Position numbers and translations under genes: made by a program
Origin: Polyangium sp. y55x31
Lineage (GTDB): Bacteria > Myxococcota_A > Polyangia > Polyangiales > Polyangiaceae
Direction of reading: 5' to 3'
DNA length: 64,000 nt
NCBI RefSeq assembly: GCF_029946505.1
Contig: NZ_JARZHG010000017.1
Location: 62,001-126,000 of the forward strand
The notes under the pieces: generated by a model
The model's database searches: none
Told to the model about the DNA's origin: nothing
The model's input: the letters and a program-made list of their open reading frames with translations, nothing else
Part shown: positions 52,905 through 63,315 of the stretch, one piece after another
How positions within the stretch are numbered: the first letter of the stretch is position 1
Layout of the letters: each line of letters begins with the position of its first letter

Positions 52905-55900
52905 TCAATCCCTGGTGGCCCCGAACGAGCTGCCGAGCTCCGCGAGGAGCGATTGGGCGTCCTTCAGCTCCGGCGTCTCGAAGCCCTCCGTGAACCACCC
53001 AAAAACCCCCTCCAGCATCCTCCGCGCCTCGTCGATCCGGCCCCGGGCCCGCAGGATGCGGCACAGCGAAATCGTGGCGCGGAGCTCCGGCATCCGCGCG
53101 TCCTGCCGGCGGGCGACATCGACCGCCTCGCGGAAATGATACTCCGCCTCGCCCATTGCGCTCTCACCCTGCGCGAGCAGATACGTGCCCAAGAGCCGAT
53201 GCAGCTCGGCCACGTAGTAGAGCTCGCGCAGCTCCGCCGCGAGCGCCAGGTCCTGCCGCAGGCGCGCGATCGCGTCTCCGAGCCGCCCCTGCGCGGCCTC
53301 GGACTCCGCGACGAGCGAGATCCAGTAGGGCAGCGCCGTCTGCCCCGCGAAGGAGTGGTACATCGAGACGCTGCGTGACGCCGCTTCGACGTCGCGCTCG
53401 GCCCACGCGACCAGGGTGATGCCAACGATCCTCCAGGGGTCGAGGCCCATTCGTTCGCCCACATCGATGAGCTCGCTGGAGAGCTCTCGGACGTGCTCGG
53501 GCTCGCGTCGATAATGCCGGAGCCCAGCCACGTACACCAGCGCGAAGCCGAGGCTATTGGCGTGTTTCAACTCCCGAGCCCGCGCGAGGGCGGCCATGCC
53601 CTGCGCGAGCGCTCGCTCCGGATAACCCATCATCCAGAGAAGCAGGCAGAGGACCGATTGGGCATGGACCTTGGGGTCGGTTCCGAGCATCACGGCATAC
53701 GAGTGATGCTCCGCGGGGTCGTACAGCATCAGGGCGCGCTCCAGGCTGGCTCGAGCCTCCTCCAATCGTCCGGCGAGGAAGAGACATTCCCCGAGCACGA
53801 TCAAGGCGGCCGCCTGTTGCGCTGGCTCTTTTTTGCGCTCCGCAGCCGCGAGGAGCTGCTGCGCCATCCATATGGGCTGATCGCGGTACCCTAGATTGTG
53901 GTAATAAAGCAAGAGCGTCCACGAGCTGAGGAACGCGAGCGGATGGTCTCCCATCTGGTCCAGGATCTCCTGGGAGCGCCGCGCGACCGATGCGGGCTCC
54001 GGGGCCGCGTGGCCGCGTGCGGCCATCAGCGCAGGCATCAGGCTCCCATTCAGCTCGAGCTCGGCGACGGCCCGCTCCCGTGCGTCCTCGATGGCAGGGA
54101 GCCAGCCCAGCGCCTCCGTGGCGAGCTCGATCGCCTCCCGGTTGGCCGATCGCTGCAGCGCCGCCGTCACGGCCCTCTGGGCATATCCAATGGCCCGCGT
54201 TTTCTGCTCCGCAGCAGCGAGGTGATACGCGAAGAGCTCGGGCCGCGCTTCGGGGATGTCGGGGAACTTTTCCTCCAGCACCGTCGCGATACGCGCGTGC
54301 ACCTCCCGTCGTGATCGCCTCAGCATCGACTCGTAAGCCGCGTCCCGGACCAGCGCGTGTTTAAACAGGTAAACGGGGTTTTTCAGCCGCCGCTTGCAGG
54401 AGATGAGCTCGGAGGCCACGAGCTGGTCGAGGTGCTCGCGTAGCTCGTCCGGCTCGAGGGGGTCGACCGCGCTGAGGAGGTCGAGCGTGAATTCTCGACC
54501 GATCGCCGCGGCCACCTGGGCCGTCGCCTTGGCCCGGCCGAGCCGGTCGAGGCGCGCGGTGAGCAGATCTCGCAGCGTGCTCGGAATGCTGAGATCCGAG
54601 AGCCGGCCGGCGAGCTCGTAGCGGCCCGCCTTCTCCACGAGGGTGCCCGACTCGATCATCATACGGACGAGCTCCTCGACGAACAGCGGCACCCCGTCGG
54701 TGCGGGCAGCGATGCGATCGAGCACCTCGGGCGGCAGCGAACGCCCCCCGGACGCCACCGTGGCCATTTGCTCGACCCCGGGTCGACCGAGACGCTCGAG
54801 CTGGACATGATGCACCCCGGAGGGCGACCAGCGCGTCACGAGCTCGGGGCGCGCGCAAAAGAGGGCGTACACGCGGGCCGAGGCGAGCTCGCCTGTGAGC
54901 TGGCCGAGCAGATCGAGCGTGCTCGGGTCCGCCCAGTGCAGGTCCTCCACGAGGAGCACGAGCGGATCGCGCTCGGCCATCTCGAACAGCAGCGAAAGGA
55001 CGGCGTTGCCCGTCAGCTCTCGCAACTTCTGCGGCGAGACGTCGAGCGGCGCCCACCGCTCGGGCAGCGGAATCGAAAGGAGCGAGGCGAAAAGGGGCAT
55101 GGCCTCGGCGAGATCGAAGCCATATCTCGCGAGCAGCGCCTCGAGCCGCTCCGCGCCGCCGTCGGCTGCCGCGTCTCGCCCCGGCCAGAGAAGGCGCATC
55201 AAGGTGTCGATGATCGGGAAAAAGGGGCTGTTCGTGGTGTGCGGCGTGCAACGGCACTCGAGCCATGCATGTGCCTCGCCGCGGATACGCTCCCGGAGCT
55301 CGTGGACCAGCCGGGATTTCCCGATGCCCGCCTCACCGCTCACGACGACGGCCTGCCCCGCGCCGTCGCGCACGCGGTTCCAGCGCTCCAGCAGGGTCTC
55401 GATCTCCCGGGTGCGGCCGACGAGGGGAGCCTCCCACGTGCCCTGCGGCTGCCCCTGCCGGAGGAGGTAAAGCTCGACAGGGACCCTGGCGTCGTCGAGG
55501 CGGTGCTCCCCGCCCTCGTCGAAGGCAAAGTGGCCGCGGAGCAGTCGATACGTATCGCTACTCACGGCGATGGTCCCGGATTGCGCCAGCGCGCTGAGGC
55601 GACACGCGAGCTTGGGCGTCGCCCCGATGACATACCCAGGGCCCGTGCTCGCCGGCTCGCGCAGCTCGCGCGCGACGACGATGCCCGTGTGCATGCCGAC
55701 CCGGAGCTCGGCTCGCACCCCGCGTCTCGCCTCGAGCGCCGTGCTCTTCCGGCGAACTTCGGCCATCGCGGCGAGGGCCGCCTGCGCGGCTCGCTGGGCG
55801 TCATCCTCCCGCGCGGCCGGGTAGCCGAAATAGAAGAGCACCGCCCCCCCGAGCGCGCCCGCGACGTGCCCGCCGTGTTCCCGCGTGATCTTGACGCACG

Positions 55901-57008
55901 CCTCCTGCTGGGCGCCGAGGATCTGGTCGAGCTCCTCGAGCTCCACGGCGCCGGGCTTCAAGCTCACGACCGTGAGCGAGCAACACACGGCCGTGATCTG
56001 CCGCCGTTCGCCCTCGATCAGCCGTGTGAGCCCCGCACCGCAGCTCTGCAGGCCGTCGCCGCCGAGGCGCGGGGCCCCTTCCAGGGTCGCCGGCACGGGT
56101 CGCGCCGTCCAGGTGCTCGGTGCGAGATCGCCGAGGTCGAGGGCCTCGAGCTCGCGCAGGAGCTTCTCCGCCGTGACTGCACGCGCGGCGGGATCTTTCT
56201 GGGTCACGCGTCGCAGCATGCGCCCGAGGGGGTGGTCGGCGAGCCTCGCGGGGATGGGAACGGGCTCGGGCGAGAGCTGCGCGGCCATCACCTCGGCGGC
56301 GGTCGCGCCGTCGACCGCCCGCTCGCCGGTGAGGCACTCGAGGAAGATGAGCCCCCACGCGTACAGATCCGATCGGCGGGTCAAGGGCAGCCCACGGAGC
56401 TGCTCGGGCGCCGCATAGGCGGGTGTCCCGAGCGACTCGTGGGTCACCGTGATCCGGCTCCGGCCTCGGCACGCCTCCTCCACGAGCGCCCCGACGCCGA
56501 AGTCGAGCACGAGCACGTTTCGCCGCGCGCCGGTGGTGGTCACGAGGAGGTTCGCGGGCTTGAGGTCCCGGTGCACCACGCCGCTCGCGTGCGCGCATGC
56601 GAGGGCGTCGAGGACCTGGAGCATGAAGTGCTGCGCTTCGAGCGGGTTCAGGCGGCCCTCCTCCGCGAGCACCTTCGCGAGGTCCTTCCCGGGCACGAGC
56701 TCGAAGACCGAGTACACGATCCCTCCGCTGGCCCGTCCCGAATCGAGCAGATGCACGATGTTGGGGTGGTGCATCTGCGCGCAGATCTGCACTTCGCGGT
56801 GGAAGCGCGCGATTCTCTTGTCGTTCAGGGACTTCGCGCCACGGTCGTCGGCGATTCGCAGCACCTTGACGGCGACCGCCTGGTTGGTGGTCAATTGCCG
56901 CGCCTTGTAGACCGTGGAGAATGCGCCCTCGCCCAGCACCTCGAGGAGCTCGTAACGCCCTGCGAGCGCCGCGTTGACCGCGGTCTGCCGTCCGTGCGTG
57001 CCGCCCAT
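52905..57008 (-). CDS. TOMM-type kinase / cyclase-homology / ATPase / TPR fusion protein
   Basis: 1367 residues from ATG 57008 (MGGTHGRQTAVNAALAGRYE). Kinase about 18-285 (GEGAFSTVYKARQ, VVHRDLKPANLLV, LVLDFGVGAL). Cyclase-homology about 335-500 with both metal Asp positions lost: RRQITAVCCSLTVV and ALGGAVLFYFGYP. ATPase from about 550: Walker A GEAGIGKSRLVHEL, Walker B LVLLVEDLHWADPS. TPR-like helices to the end. A full-length paralogue of the protein at 28196-32200 and longer than the kinase at 46972. Followed by the tandem NHLP gene, so the kinase-then-leader order is the same in both loci. Likely a sensor-regulator of the TOMM system. Confidence 0.9.
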   Translation of the reverse strand: MGGTHGRQTAVNAALAGRYELLEVLGEGAFSTVYKARQLTTNQAVAVKVLRIADDRGAKSLNDKRIARFHREVQICAQMHHPNIVHLLDSGRASGGIVYSVFELVPGKDLAKVLAEEGRLNPLEAQHFMLQVLDALACAHASGVVHRDLKPANLLVTTTGARRNVLVLDFGVGALVEEACRGRSRITVTHESLGTPAYAAPEQLRGLPLTRRSDLYAWGLIFLECLTGERAVDGATAAEVMAAQLSPEPVPIPARLADHPLGRMLRRVTQKDPAARAVTAEKLLRELEALDLGDLAPSTWTARPVPATLEGAPRLGGDGLQSCGAGLTRLIEGERRQITAVCCSLTVVSLKPGAVELEELDQILGAQQEACVKITREHGGHVAGALGGAVLFYFGYPAAREDDAQRAAQAALAAMAEVRRKSTALEARRGVRAELRVGMHTGIVVARELREPASTGPGYVIGATPKLACRLSALAQSGTIAVSSDTYRLLRGHFAFDEGGEHRLDDARVPVELYLLRQGQPQGTWEAPLVGRTREIETLLERWNRVRDGAGQAVVVSGEAGIGKSRLVHELRERIRGEAHAWLECRCTPHTTNSPFFPIIDTLMRLLWPGRDAAADGGAERLEALLARYGFDLAEAMPLFASLLSIPLPERWAPLDVSPQKLRELTGNAVLSLLFEMAERDPLVLLVEDLHWADPSTLDLLGQLTGELASARVYALFCARPELVTRWSPSGVHHVQLERLGRPGVEQMATVASGGRSLPPEVLDRIAARTDGVPLFVEELVRMMIESGTLVEKAGRYELAGRLSDLSIPSTLRDLLTARLDRLGRAKATAQVAAAIGREFTLDLLSAVDPLEPDELREHLDQLVASELISCKRRLKNPVYLFKHALVRDAAYESMLRRSRREVHARIATVLEEKFPDIPEARPELFAYHLAAAEQKTRAIGYAQRAVTAALQRSANREAIELATEALGWLPAIEDARERAVAELELNGSLMPALMAARGHAAPEPASVARRSQEILDQMGDHPLAFLSSWTLLLYYHNLGYRDQPIWMAQQLLAAAERKKEPAQQAAALIVLGECLFLAGRLEEARASLERALMLYDPAEHHSYAVMLGTDPKVHAQSVLCLLLWMMGYPERALAQGMAALARARELKHANSLGFALVYVAGLRHYRREPEHVRELSSELIDVGERMGLDPWRIVGITLVAWAERDVEAASRSVSMYHSFAGQTALPYWISLVAESEAAQGRLGDAIARLRQDLALAAELRELYYVAELHRLLGTYLLAQGESAMGEAEYHFREAVDVARRQDARMPELRATISLCRILRARGRIDEARRMLEGVFGWFTEGFETPELKDAQSLLAELGSSFGATRD

Positions 57009-57192
57009 CTCGACCGCCCCCCTGGAATCGCCGACTCGGCCCGGCGCCCTCGCCAAGCGTGTGTTGTCCAAAGCTAGGACGGACGCTGGGAACCACAATA
57101 TGTGCCGCCGTGGGCGCGCGTGGAGCGGCCCGGACGAACACAGGAGGGCGCCGCGCGGCCCACCGGAGGCCGGAGTGCTACGCTCGCGCTTC

Positions 57193-57837
57193 ATGGCACC
57201 CTCCTCGCTCAAGCTCTACTATTCCCCCGGGGCGTGCTCGCTCGCTGCGCATGTCGTGCTCGAAGAGATCGGCGCTCCGTTCGAGCTCGTTTGCGTCTCG
57301 GTTCGCGACGGGGAAAATCTGCGGCCCGAATACCGCGCGATTCACCCGCTCCAGCGGGTCCCGGCGCTCGCCGTCGGTGATGCCATTCTCACGGAGGTCG
57401 GCGCGATCCTCCATTGGCTCGCCGACGCGTTCCCCGAGCGGCGCCTCGCCCCGGAGGTCGGGAGCTGGGCGCGCGGGCAATCGTATGCGTGGTGCTCTTT
57501 CCTGGCCAGCAGCGTGCACATCGCATTCGCGCAGATCTGGCGGCCCGCGCGGTTCACGCAGGACACGAGCGCCCACCCCAGCGTCGAGAAGGCCGGGCGC
57601 GCGGCAGTCGAGACGTTTTTCGAGATGATCGAGGCCCGGCTGGCGAAGACCGAATACGTGCTCGGCGACGCGTTCTCCCTGTGCGACCCGTACACGCTCG
57701 TCTTTTATCGATGGGGAAACCGCATCGGTTTGCCGATGGAGCGTTACCCCGCCTGGTCGGCGCATGCCGAGCGCATGCTCGCGCGCGACACGGTCCAGCG
57801 CGTGTTCGCGCGCGAAGGGATCACGCTCCGCTCGTGA
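57193..57837 (+). CDS. glutathione S-transferase family protein
   Basis: 214 residues from ATG 57193. N-terminal thioredoxin fold LKLYYSPGACSLAAHVVLEE (the SPGACS loop is typical of beta-class GSTs) and glutathione contact region LTEVGAILHWLADAFPE. C-terminal helical domain with YVLGDAFSLCDPYTLVFYRW. Cytosolic. Divergent from the large kinase gene; its 3' end overlaps the convergent MFS gene by 17 nt. Confidence 0.92.
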   Translation: MAPSSLKLYYSPGACSLAAHVVLEEIGAPFELVCVSVRDGENLRPEYRAIHPLQRVPALAVGDAILTEVGAILHWLADAFPERRLAPEVGSWARGQSYAWCSFLASSVHIAFAQIWRPARFTQDTSAHPSVEKAGRAAVETFFEMIEARLAKTEYVLGDAFSLCDPYTLVFYRWGNRIGLPMERYPAWSAHAERMLARDTVQRVFAREGITLRS

Positions 57838-59170
57838 GATCGGGCGGCTCCGCCGGCGCCTCGCCGTCGAGGCGGCGTAGCGGGCGGGAGAGAGAACCCA
57901 CCACCGCAATGAGCACGAGGACGCAGCCGAGCAGGAGGTAAAGCGCGGCGACCCCGCGCCCCGGCCCGACCGAGATCACGCGCCCGAGCGAGCCCGCCAG
58001 CGCGCCGCCCGGCTGGAGCCACGGCTCGAACAGGAATTCGGCGACAGGCCCGGCGAACAGGGCGCCGAGCGGCCAGGAGAGCAACGCGATGGCCCGCCGG
58101 AGCGCAAAGACGCGCCCCTGCATCGCGGGCGAAACCTGACGCTGCCACACCGTCTGGCTCGAAGCCACGACGATGGCCGCCGAGAACATCAGGACGAACC
58201 CGCCCATCGCGATCCAGGCCACGGCGGGCCGGAGCGCGCCCGCAAAGATACCCACGCCGCCGATCGCGGTGAAAAGGAGAATGCCGTCGATCGGGCGGCG
58301 GGAGCCACCCCAGGCCGCGACGGCGATCCCACCGGCCAGCATGCCGAGCGCCGAGAGCGTGAGCGTCGTCCCGAGCGCGCGCGGCGAGGCGAAGCCGAGG
58401 ACGAGCGGCGTGAGCAAGGGCTGGAGCACGCCGAGCACGAAGTTGTTCGCCGCGAGCAGGGCCATGAGCGAAAGGAGCCCCGGTCGAACCCGGAGGTAAC
58501 GCAGGGCGGAGGCGACCTCCCGCCGTACGTCGCTCGCGCCGCGACTTCGCGACGCCAAGGGAAGATCCGGCACCCAGGCCGCCGCCGCCGTCGCAATGGC
58601 GAGCATGTACGAGACCAGATCGACGAGGAGGATCACGCGCAGCCCGGCCAGCGGCAGGAGGGCGCCGGCGAGCACCGGCGCGACGATCTGCGCGATCGCC
58701 TCGCCGGCCTGGACCGCGCCGTTCGCGCGCGAGAGCCGGTCCTGCGGGATGAGCTGGGTCACGGCCGCGCCATACGCCGCCCACTGCAAGCTCGCGCAGA
58801 CGGACAGAATCGCGGTGCACGTGTACGCGAACGAAGGCGTGAGCCGCCCGGTGGCGGCGCCCACGAAGAGGACCGCGGTCGCGGCGCCCCCCAGCGCGTC
58901 CGCGAGCATCATCGTGCTGCGCCGGTTGTGTCGGTCGACGAGGACGCCGAGCAGCGGCGAGGCGAGCACACCGGGGAGCGCGCCCGCGAGCGCGACGAGC
59001 GCGAACCGCGTGATCGAGCGGGTCGCCTGGAAGATGTGCACGCCGACGCTGAACGTCGTGAGCCCGGAGCCGATGAGCGAGGCGCACTGTCCGCTCCAGA
59101 GGAGCCAGAAGGAGCGCGACGAGGAGACACGTACGGAGGCGGAGGCGGTCCGTTCCATGATGGATCTCAC
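57821..59170 (-). CDS. MFS exporter coupled to NRPS gene (EntS-like)
   Basis: 449 residues from GTG 59170, whose codon overlaps the NRPS stop (GTGA); ATG 59158 is an alternative. About 12 TM helices; RSFWLLWSGQCASLIGSGLT at the N-terminus and LLGVLVDRHNRRSTMMLADA match the EntS/macrolide-efflux type of MFS proteins. Translational coupling to the terminal NRPS gene strongly suggests export of, or self-resistance to, the peptide product. Confidence 0.9.
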   Translation of the reverse strand: MRSIMERTASASVRVSSSRSFWLLWSGQCASLIGSGLTTFSVGVHIFQATRSITRFALVALAGALPGVLASPLLGVLVDRHNRRSTMMLADALGGAATAVLFVGAATGRLTPSFAYTCTAILSVCASLQWAAYGAAVTQLIPQDRLSRANGAVQAGEAIAQIVAPVLAGALLPLAGLRVILLVDLVSYMLAIATAAAAWVPDLPLASRSRGASDVRREVASALRYLRVRPGLLSLMALLAANNFVLGVLQPLLTPLVLGFASPRALGTTLTLSALGMLAGGIAVAAWGGSRRPIDGILLFTAIGGVGIFAGALRPAVAWIAMGGFVLMFSAAIVVASSQTVWQRQVSPAMQGRVFALRRAIALLSWPLGALFAGPVAEFLFEPWLQPGGALAGSLGRVISVGPGRGVAALYLLLGCVLVLIAVVGSLSRPLRRLDGEAPAEPPDLTSGA

Positions 59171-62100
59171 AATCTGGAGGCGAGGGCAGGGGAGGTCGCG
59201 GCGTCCAGGCGCCGCGCGAGTTCACGCGCGAGGGGCCCGACGTGAGGCTCGCGCAGCATCGAGAAGTGGTTGCCGGCGACGACGACCTCCTCGACCGGAC
59301 CGGTCGTCACCTCGCTCCACGCCGTCCGCGGCACGGCGCCTGGGCGCCGTTCGCCCGCCCAGAACACGGTGATCGGCACGTCGATGCGCGGCGGGCTGAC
59401 GCCGACGAGGAGCCGCGCGTGGTGGTCGACGAGGTCCATCTCGCGCAGAAGCACGTCGTCGGGCAGCGAGGTCACGAGCAGCCGGCGGGCCCGCGCCCAG
59501 CCGAGCATCCGCGCCCGCCGCTCGGGCGCGGGCACACCTCGCAGCGCCTCCGCGAGGTCGCGCTCCAGGCGAGGCGCGTGTTCGAGGAGGTCGTGCGTGA
59601 GGGACGCTCCGCAGAGCGAAGCGAGCTCGTCCAGGGCGCTCGGCGTGTAGGTCACGCCGGCCGGCAGCGTGAGGGCATCGAAGAGGAAGAGATGTCGCAC
59701 CGGAACGGCGGCCCGCCCGAGCTCGTCCGCCACGAGGGTCGACAGCACGCCGCCGAAGGACCACCCCCCGAGGAGGATCGGCCCGCCGCCCGCCGCGCGC
59801 GCGGTGATGGCCGCCGCGTAGGCCCGCGCCATGTCTTGCATCGCCTCGAGCTCCCGCTCGCCGGTGGTGCATGCCCGCGACTCGACGCCGTAGACCCTCA
59901 TCGCCGGCCGCGCCTCGCGGACGAGCTCCGCGTAGGCCGCGGCGCGCCCGCCCGAAGGGTGCAGCAGGAAGAGCTGCGGTGTCGCGCTCCCGCGATGAAG
60001 CAGGACGAGCGGGCCGCCCTGGCTCGGCTCGTGGCCTGCGCACTCCACGCGGAGCGCCAGCGCTTCGATGCACGGGGCCTCGAACAGGGCGCTCACCGGC
60101 AGCGTCACGCCGAGCTCCTCCCGCAGGCGGTGCATCAACGTCACGGCGAGCAGGGAATGCCCGCCCAGATCGAAAAAGTCATCACGGACGCCGAGCGAGT
60201 CGACGCCGAGCACCCCTCTCCAGATGGCGAGCATCCGGCGCTCCGTCTCCGTGCGCGGCCCGGTGCAATCCCGCCCCGAGGCGCGGACCGTCGGCGCGCG
60301 CGCCTGGAGCGCGCTGCGGTCGACCTTGCCGCTCGTATTCCGCGGCAGCTCGTCCACGAGCGCGAAGGCCGCAGGCACCATCGCCGATGGGAGCCGCTGT
60401 CGAAGCTCGGCCATGAAGCGAGCCCCCACGTCCTCGGGCGCGCCGAGATCGGCCGCGCCCGCGACGCAGACGAACGCGACGAGGCGGGCGCCGCCGGCGC
60501 TCCGGCGATCGACGACGACACACGCCTGCCGGACGAACGGCAGCGACTCCATCGCGGCCTCGACCTCACCGAGCTCGATGCGGTAGCCGCGGATCTTCAC
60601 CTGATCGTCGAGGCGGCCGAGGTACTCGAGCTCGCCCCGATCATCGAAGCGCGCGAGATCTCCCGTGCGATAGAGGCGCTCGGGCGCCGCGCCGCCCAGC
60701 CGCGCGTACGAGAATCGGGCGGCGTCGAGGTCGGGGCGGTGGAGATATCCGCTCGCGACGCCGGGTCCGCCGAGGCAGATCTCGCCCACGGCCCCGTCGG
60801 GGACCGGCTCGCCGTACGCATCCAGCAGATGGACGCCGGCCCCTCCGATCGGGCGCCCGAGCGGCGCGCCGCCCTCGGAATCACGCTCGTGCTCGATCTC
60901 GCCCATCGTGACGAGCACGGTGGCCTCCGTCGGGCCGTAGAGGGTCATGAACCGCGTCCGCGCGTTCGGCCGAGCCGACGACCATGCCCGGAGCACGCGC
61001 AGGTCGATAGCCTCGCCGCCGAGCATGATGCACCGCACGGACGAGAGCCCGCTCTCCGGCCGGCGCAGATCCGCGTCGACGAGCGCCCGAAACGCCGTGG
61101 GCGTCTGGTTCACGACGGTCACACGCTCGGACGCGATGAGCTCGAGGTAGGCCCCCGCCGAGCGTGCCGTGGCCTCCGGGACGATGACCAGGCGCCCGCC
61201 GTGGAGCAGCGCGCCGCACATCTCCCAGACCGAGAAGTCGAACGCGTGCGAGTGGAAGAGCGTCCAGACATCGTCTTCGCGGAAGTCGAAGCTCTGCCGC
61301 GCGCCCGCATACAGCGCCTGCACGTTGCCGTGGCTGATCGCGACGCCCTTCGGGTTTCCCGTGGTGCCGGACGTGTAGATGACGTACGCGCGATCGCGAC
61401 TGGAGAGGCCTTTCGGGATGGCGCCGCGCTCCGTGGAGCCGGAGCCCACGACGGGCCGCACGCCGAAGGGGGCGAAGCGCGAGGACAGCTCCTCGCTCGT
61501 GACGACCACGCGCACGCCGGCATCACGGAGCACGAAGCCGATCCGCTCGTCGGGGTGCGCCGGATCGAGCGGAACGTAGGCGGCCCCTGCGTACCAGGCC
61601 CCAAGCATCCCGATGACCAGGGCGGCCGATCGGGGCACACAAACGCCGACGTGATCGCCGCGGCCGACGCCCTGGGCCGCGAGCTCGCCCCCGAGAGCGG
61701 AGGCGCGCGCCACGAGCTCGCCGTAGGTCATCTGGATGTCGCCGTCCGTGAGCGCCACGCGCTCCGGGGTGGCAGCCGCGATGTCCTCGATGACGCGCGT
61801 GAGCGGCCGTTCGTCGAGGATGACGGGGCTGCCCCTGCCACGCGCGACGAGCTCTGCACGCTCCTCCGGCCCGACGGTGGAGAGGCGCGAGAGCGGCACG
61901 TCGGGTTGCATGCATGCGCCGCTCGCCAGGCACGCCCACGCCGACGCGAACGCGAGGGCGAGCCGCTCGCCGATCCGATCACGCGCGTAGACGAACCGGG
62001 CGCCGAGGTCGCCGCCTTTGCGTTCGAGAAAGACGCTCAGATCGAAGATCGCGTTGGGCCACGCGCACTCGAAGGGCTCGAGCGTCGCGTCGCCGAGCCT

Positions 62101-63315
62101 CGGCAGGTCGTCGAGATCGTCGCCCGCGCTCACGGAGACCTGGAAGATCGGGTTGCATCCGGGGAGGCGCGGCGGGCGCACCCGCTCGACGATGGCCTCG
62201 AAAGGCACCTCCGCCATCGCGGAGGCTTCGAGGATACGCGCGCGTGTTCGGCGCAAGAGGTCGCGGAACGTGCCGTCGCCGTCGACCGTGAGCCGGACGG
62301 GCAGGACGTTCACGAAGAAGCCGATCACCCCCTGGAGATCGGAGCGCTCGCGGTTCGCGAAAGGAGCGCCGAGCACCAGGTCGTCCTGCCGGAGGAAACG
62401 CGCGAGGCCGGCCGCGGTGAGCGCGAGCGCGCCCATGAACGGGGTACACTGCTCGGCTCCGAGGAGCTTCGCGAGCCTGCGCGACGTGTCGGGCGCGAGC
62501 TTGATGCTCGTCTCCGCGGCCCGCCAGGTGCGCTGGTGGGCGCGCGAGGTCGAGGCGACCGGGAGCGACGACGTGAGAGGGCATCCTTCGAGCGCAGCGA
62601 CCCACCGCTCGAGCAGCGCCTCGTACGCCGCCGCAACACCGGGGCTGCGCTGCCCGATCGCGTAATCCGCGTACTGCGCCGCGTGCGGCGTGTCCACCGG
62701 CGTGCCGCCCCGGCGCGTTTCCTCGTAGGCCTCGATCAGCTCGCGGAGAAGGATGCCTCGGGACCATCCGTCGTAGACGACGTGGTGGAAGAGCAGGAGG
62801 AGCACGTGATCGTCCCGCGCGATCCGTGCGAGGAGCACGCGGAAGAGCGGTAGCTCGTCCAGCGTCGAGGCCTGCGCGGACTGCTCTTCGAGCCACTGCC
62901 GGACGGCCTGCTCGCGGCCTTCGGGCGCGACCGAGGAGAAATCCTCGAGCGTGACGGCGACCCGGAAGGGAGGCTCGATGCACTGCACGAAGCCCTCGGC
63001 GTCACGGACGAACCGCGTGCGAAGGATCTCGTGTCGCCCGACGATCACGTCGAGCGCGCGTCGCAACGCCTCGACGTCGAGCGCCCCGCGCACGCGCAGG
63101 CACTCGGGCACGTTGTAGCGGGGCGAGCGCGGTTCGAGCTCGTTCGCGAAGAGCAGCCGCCCTTGCGCGAAGGACACGGGCGCGCGCCGCGCACCACGTG
63201 CCTGTGGCCTCTCTTGCGGAGAGGCCACGTCCGAACGGCCTCTCAGGAGCCCGAGCAGCGCCCTGCGGCGCGCCGGGTCGAGGGCCGAGATTCGTTCGAG
63301 GAGCTTGTCATTCAT
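59167..63315 (-). CDS. NRPS terminal module C-A-T-TE
   Basis: 1382 residues from ATG 63315, preferred over ATG 63321 because GGAGG then has 6-nt spacing. Condensation domain about 40-465 (active site HHVVYDGWS). Adenylation about 490-1015: [12 protein letters not shown] (A3), YGPTEATVL (A5), [20 protein letters not shown] (A7-A8), [10 protein letters not shown] (A10 Lys). Thiolation [14 protein letters not shown], pantetheine Ser about 1051. Thioesterase from about 1115: [10 protein letters not shown] (Ser) and [10 protein letters not shown] (His). My hand-read specificity code, D-F-W-N-M-G-L-V-L-K, is nearest to threonine-type codes (tentative). This module adds the last residue and releases the product. 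Upstream NRPS overlaps by 8 nt. Confidence 0.95.
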   Translation of the reverse strand: MNDKLLERISALDPARRRALLGLLRGRSDVASPQERPQARGARRAPVSFAQGRLLFANELEPRSPRYNVPECLRVRGALDVEALRRALDVIVGRHEILRTRFVRDAEGFVQCIEPPFRVAVTLEDFSSVAPEGREQAVRQWLEEQSAQASTLDELPLFRVLLARIARDDHVLLLLFHHVVYDGWSRGILLRELIEAYEETRRGGTPVDTPHAAQYADYAIGQRSPGVAAAYEALLERWVAALEGCPLTSSLPVASTSRAHQRTWRAAETSIKLAPDTSRRLAKLLGAEQCTPFMGALALTAAGLARFLRQDDLVLGAPFANRERSDLQGVIGFFVNVLPVRLTVDGDGTFRDLLRRTRARILEASAMAEVPFEAIVERVRPPRLPGCNPIFQVSVSAGDDLDDLPRLGDATLEPFECAWPNAIFDLSVFLERKGGDLGARFVYARDRIGERLALAFASAWACLASGACMQPDVPLSRLSTVGPEERAELVARGRGSPVILDERPLTRVIEDIAAATPERVALTDGDIQMTYGELVARASALGGELAAQGVGRGDHVGVCVPRSAALVIGMLGAWYAGAAYVPLDPAHPDERIGFVLRDAGVRVVVTSEELSSRFAPFGVRPVVGSGSTERGAIPKGLSSRDRAYVIYTSGTTGNPKGVAISHGNVQALYAGARQSFDFREDDVWTLFHSHAFDFSVWEMCGALLHGGRLVIVPEATARSAGAYLELIASERVTVVNQTPTAFRALVDADLRRPESGLSSVRCIMLGGEAIDLRVLRAWSSARPNARTRFMTLYGPTEATVLVTMGEIEHERDSEGGAPLGRPIGGAGVHLLDAYGEPVPDGAVGEICLGGPGVASGYLHRPDLDAARFSYARLGGAAPERLYRTGDLARFDDRGELEYLGRLDDQVKIRGYRIELGEVEAAMESLPFVRQACVVVDRRSAGGARLVAFVCVAGAADLGAPEDVGARFMAELRQRLPSAMVPAAFALVDELPRNTSGKVDRSALQARAPTVRASGRDCTGPRTETERRMLAIWRGVLGVDSLGVRDDFFDLGGHSLLAVTLMHRLREELGVTLPVSALFEAPCIEALALRVECAGHEPSQGGPLVLLHRGSATPQLFLLHPSGGRAAAYAELVREARPAMRVYGVESRACTTGERELEAMQDMARAYAAAITARAAGGGPILLGGWSFGGVLSTLVADELGRAAVPVRHLFLFDALTLPAGVTYTPSALDELASLCGASLTHDLLEHAPRLERDLAEALRGVPAPERRARMLGWARARRLLVTSLPDDVLLREMDLVDHHARLLVGVSPPRIDVPITVFWAGERRPGAVPRTAWSEVTTGPVEEVVVAGNHFSMLREPHVGPLARELARRLDAATSPALASRL

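Noticed and set aside
54768..57077. 769-codon plus-strand open frame
   Set aside because: Antisense to the TOMM-type kinase gene at 52905-57008.
59242..62853. 1203-codon plus-strand open frame
   Set aside because: Antisense to the NRPS gene, which has all C, A, T and TE motifs; the long frame is a GC-bias artefact.
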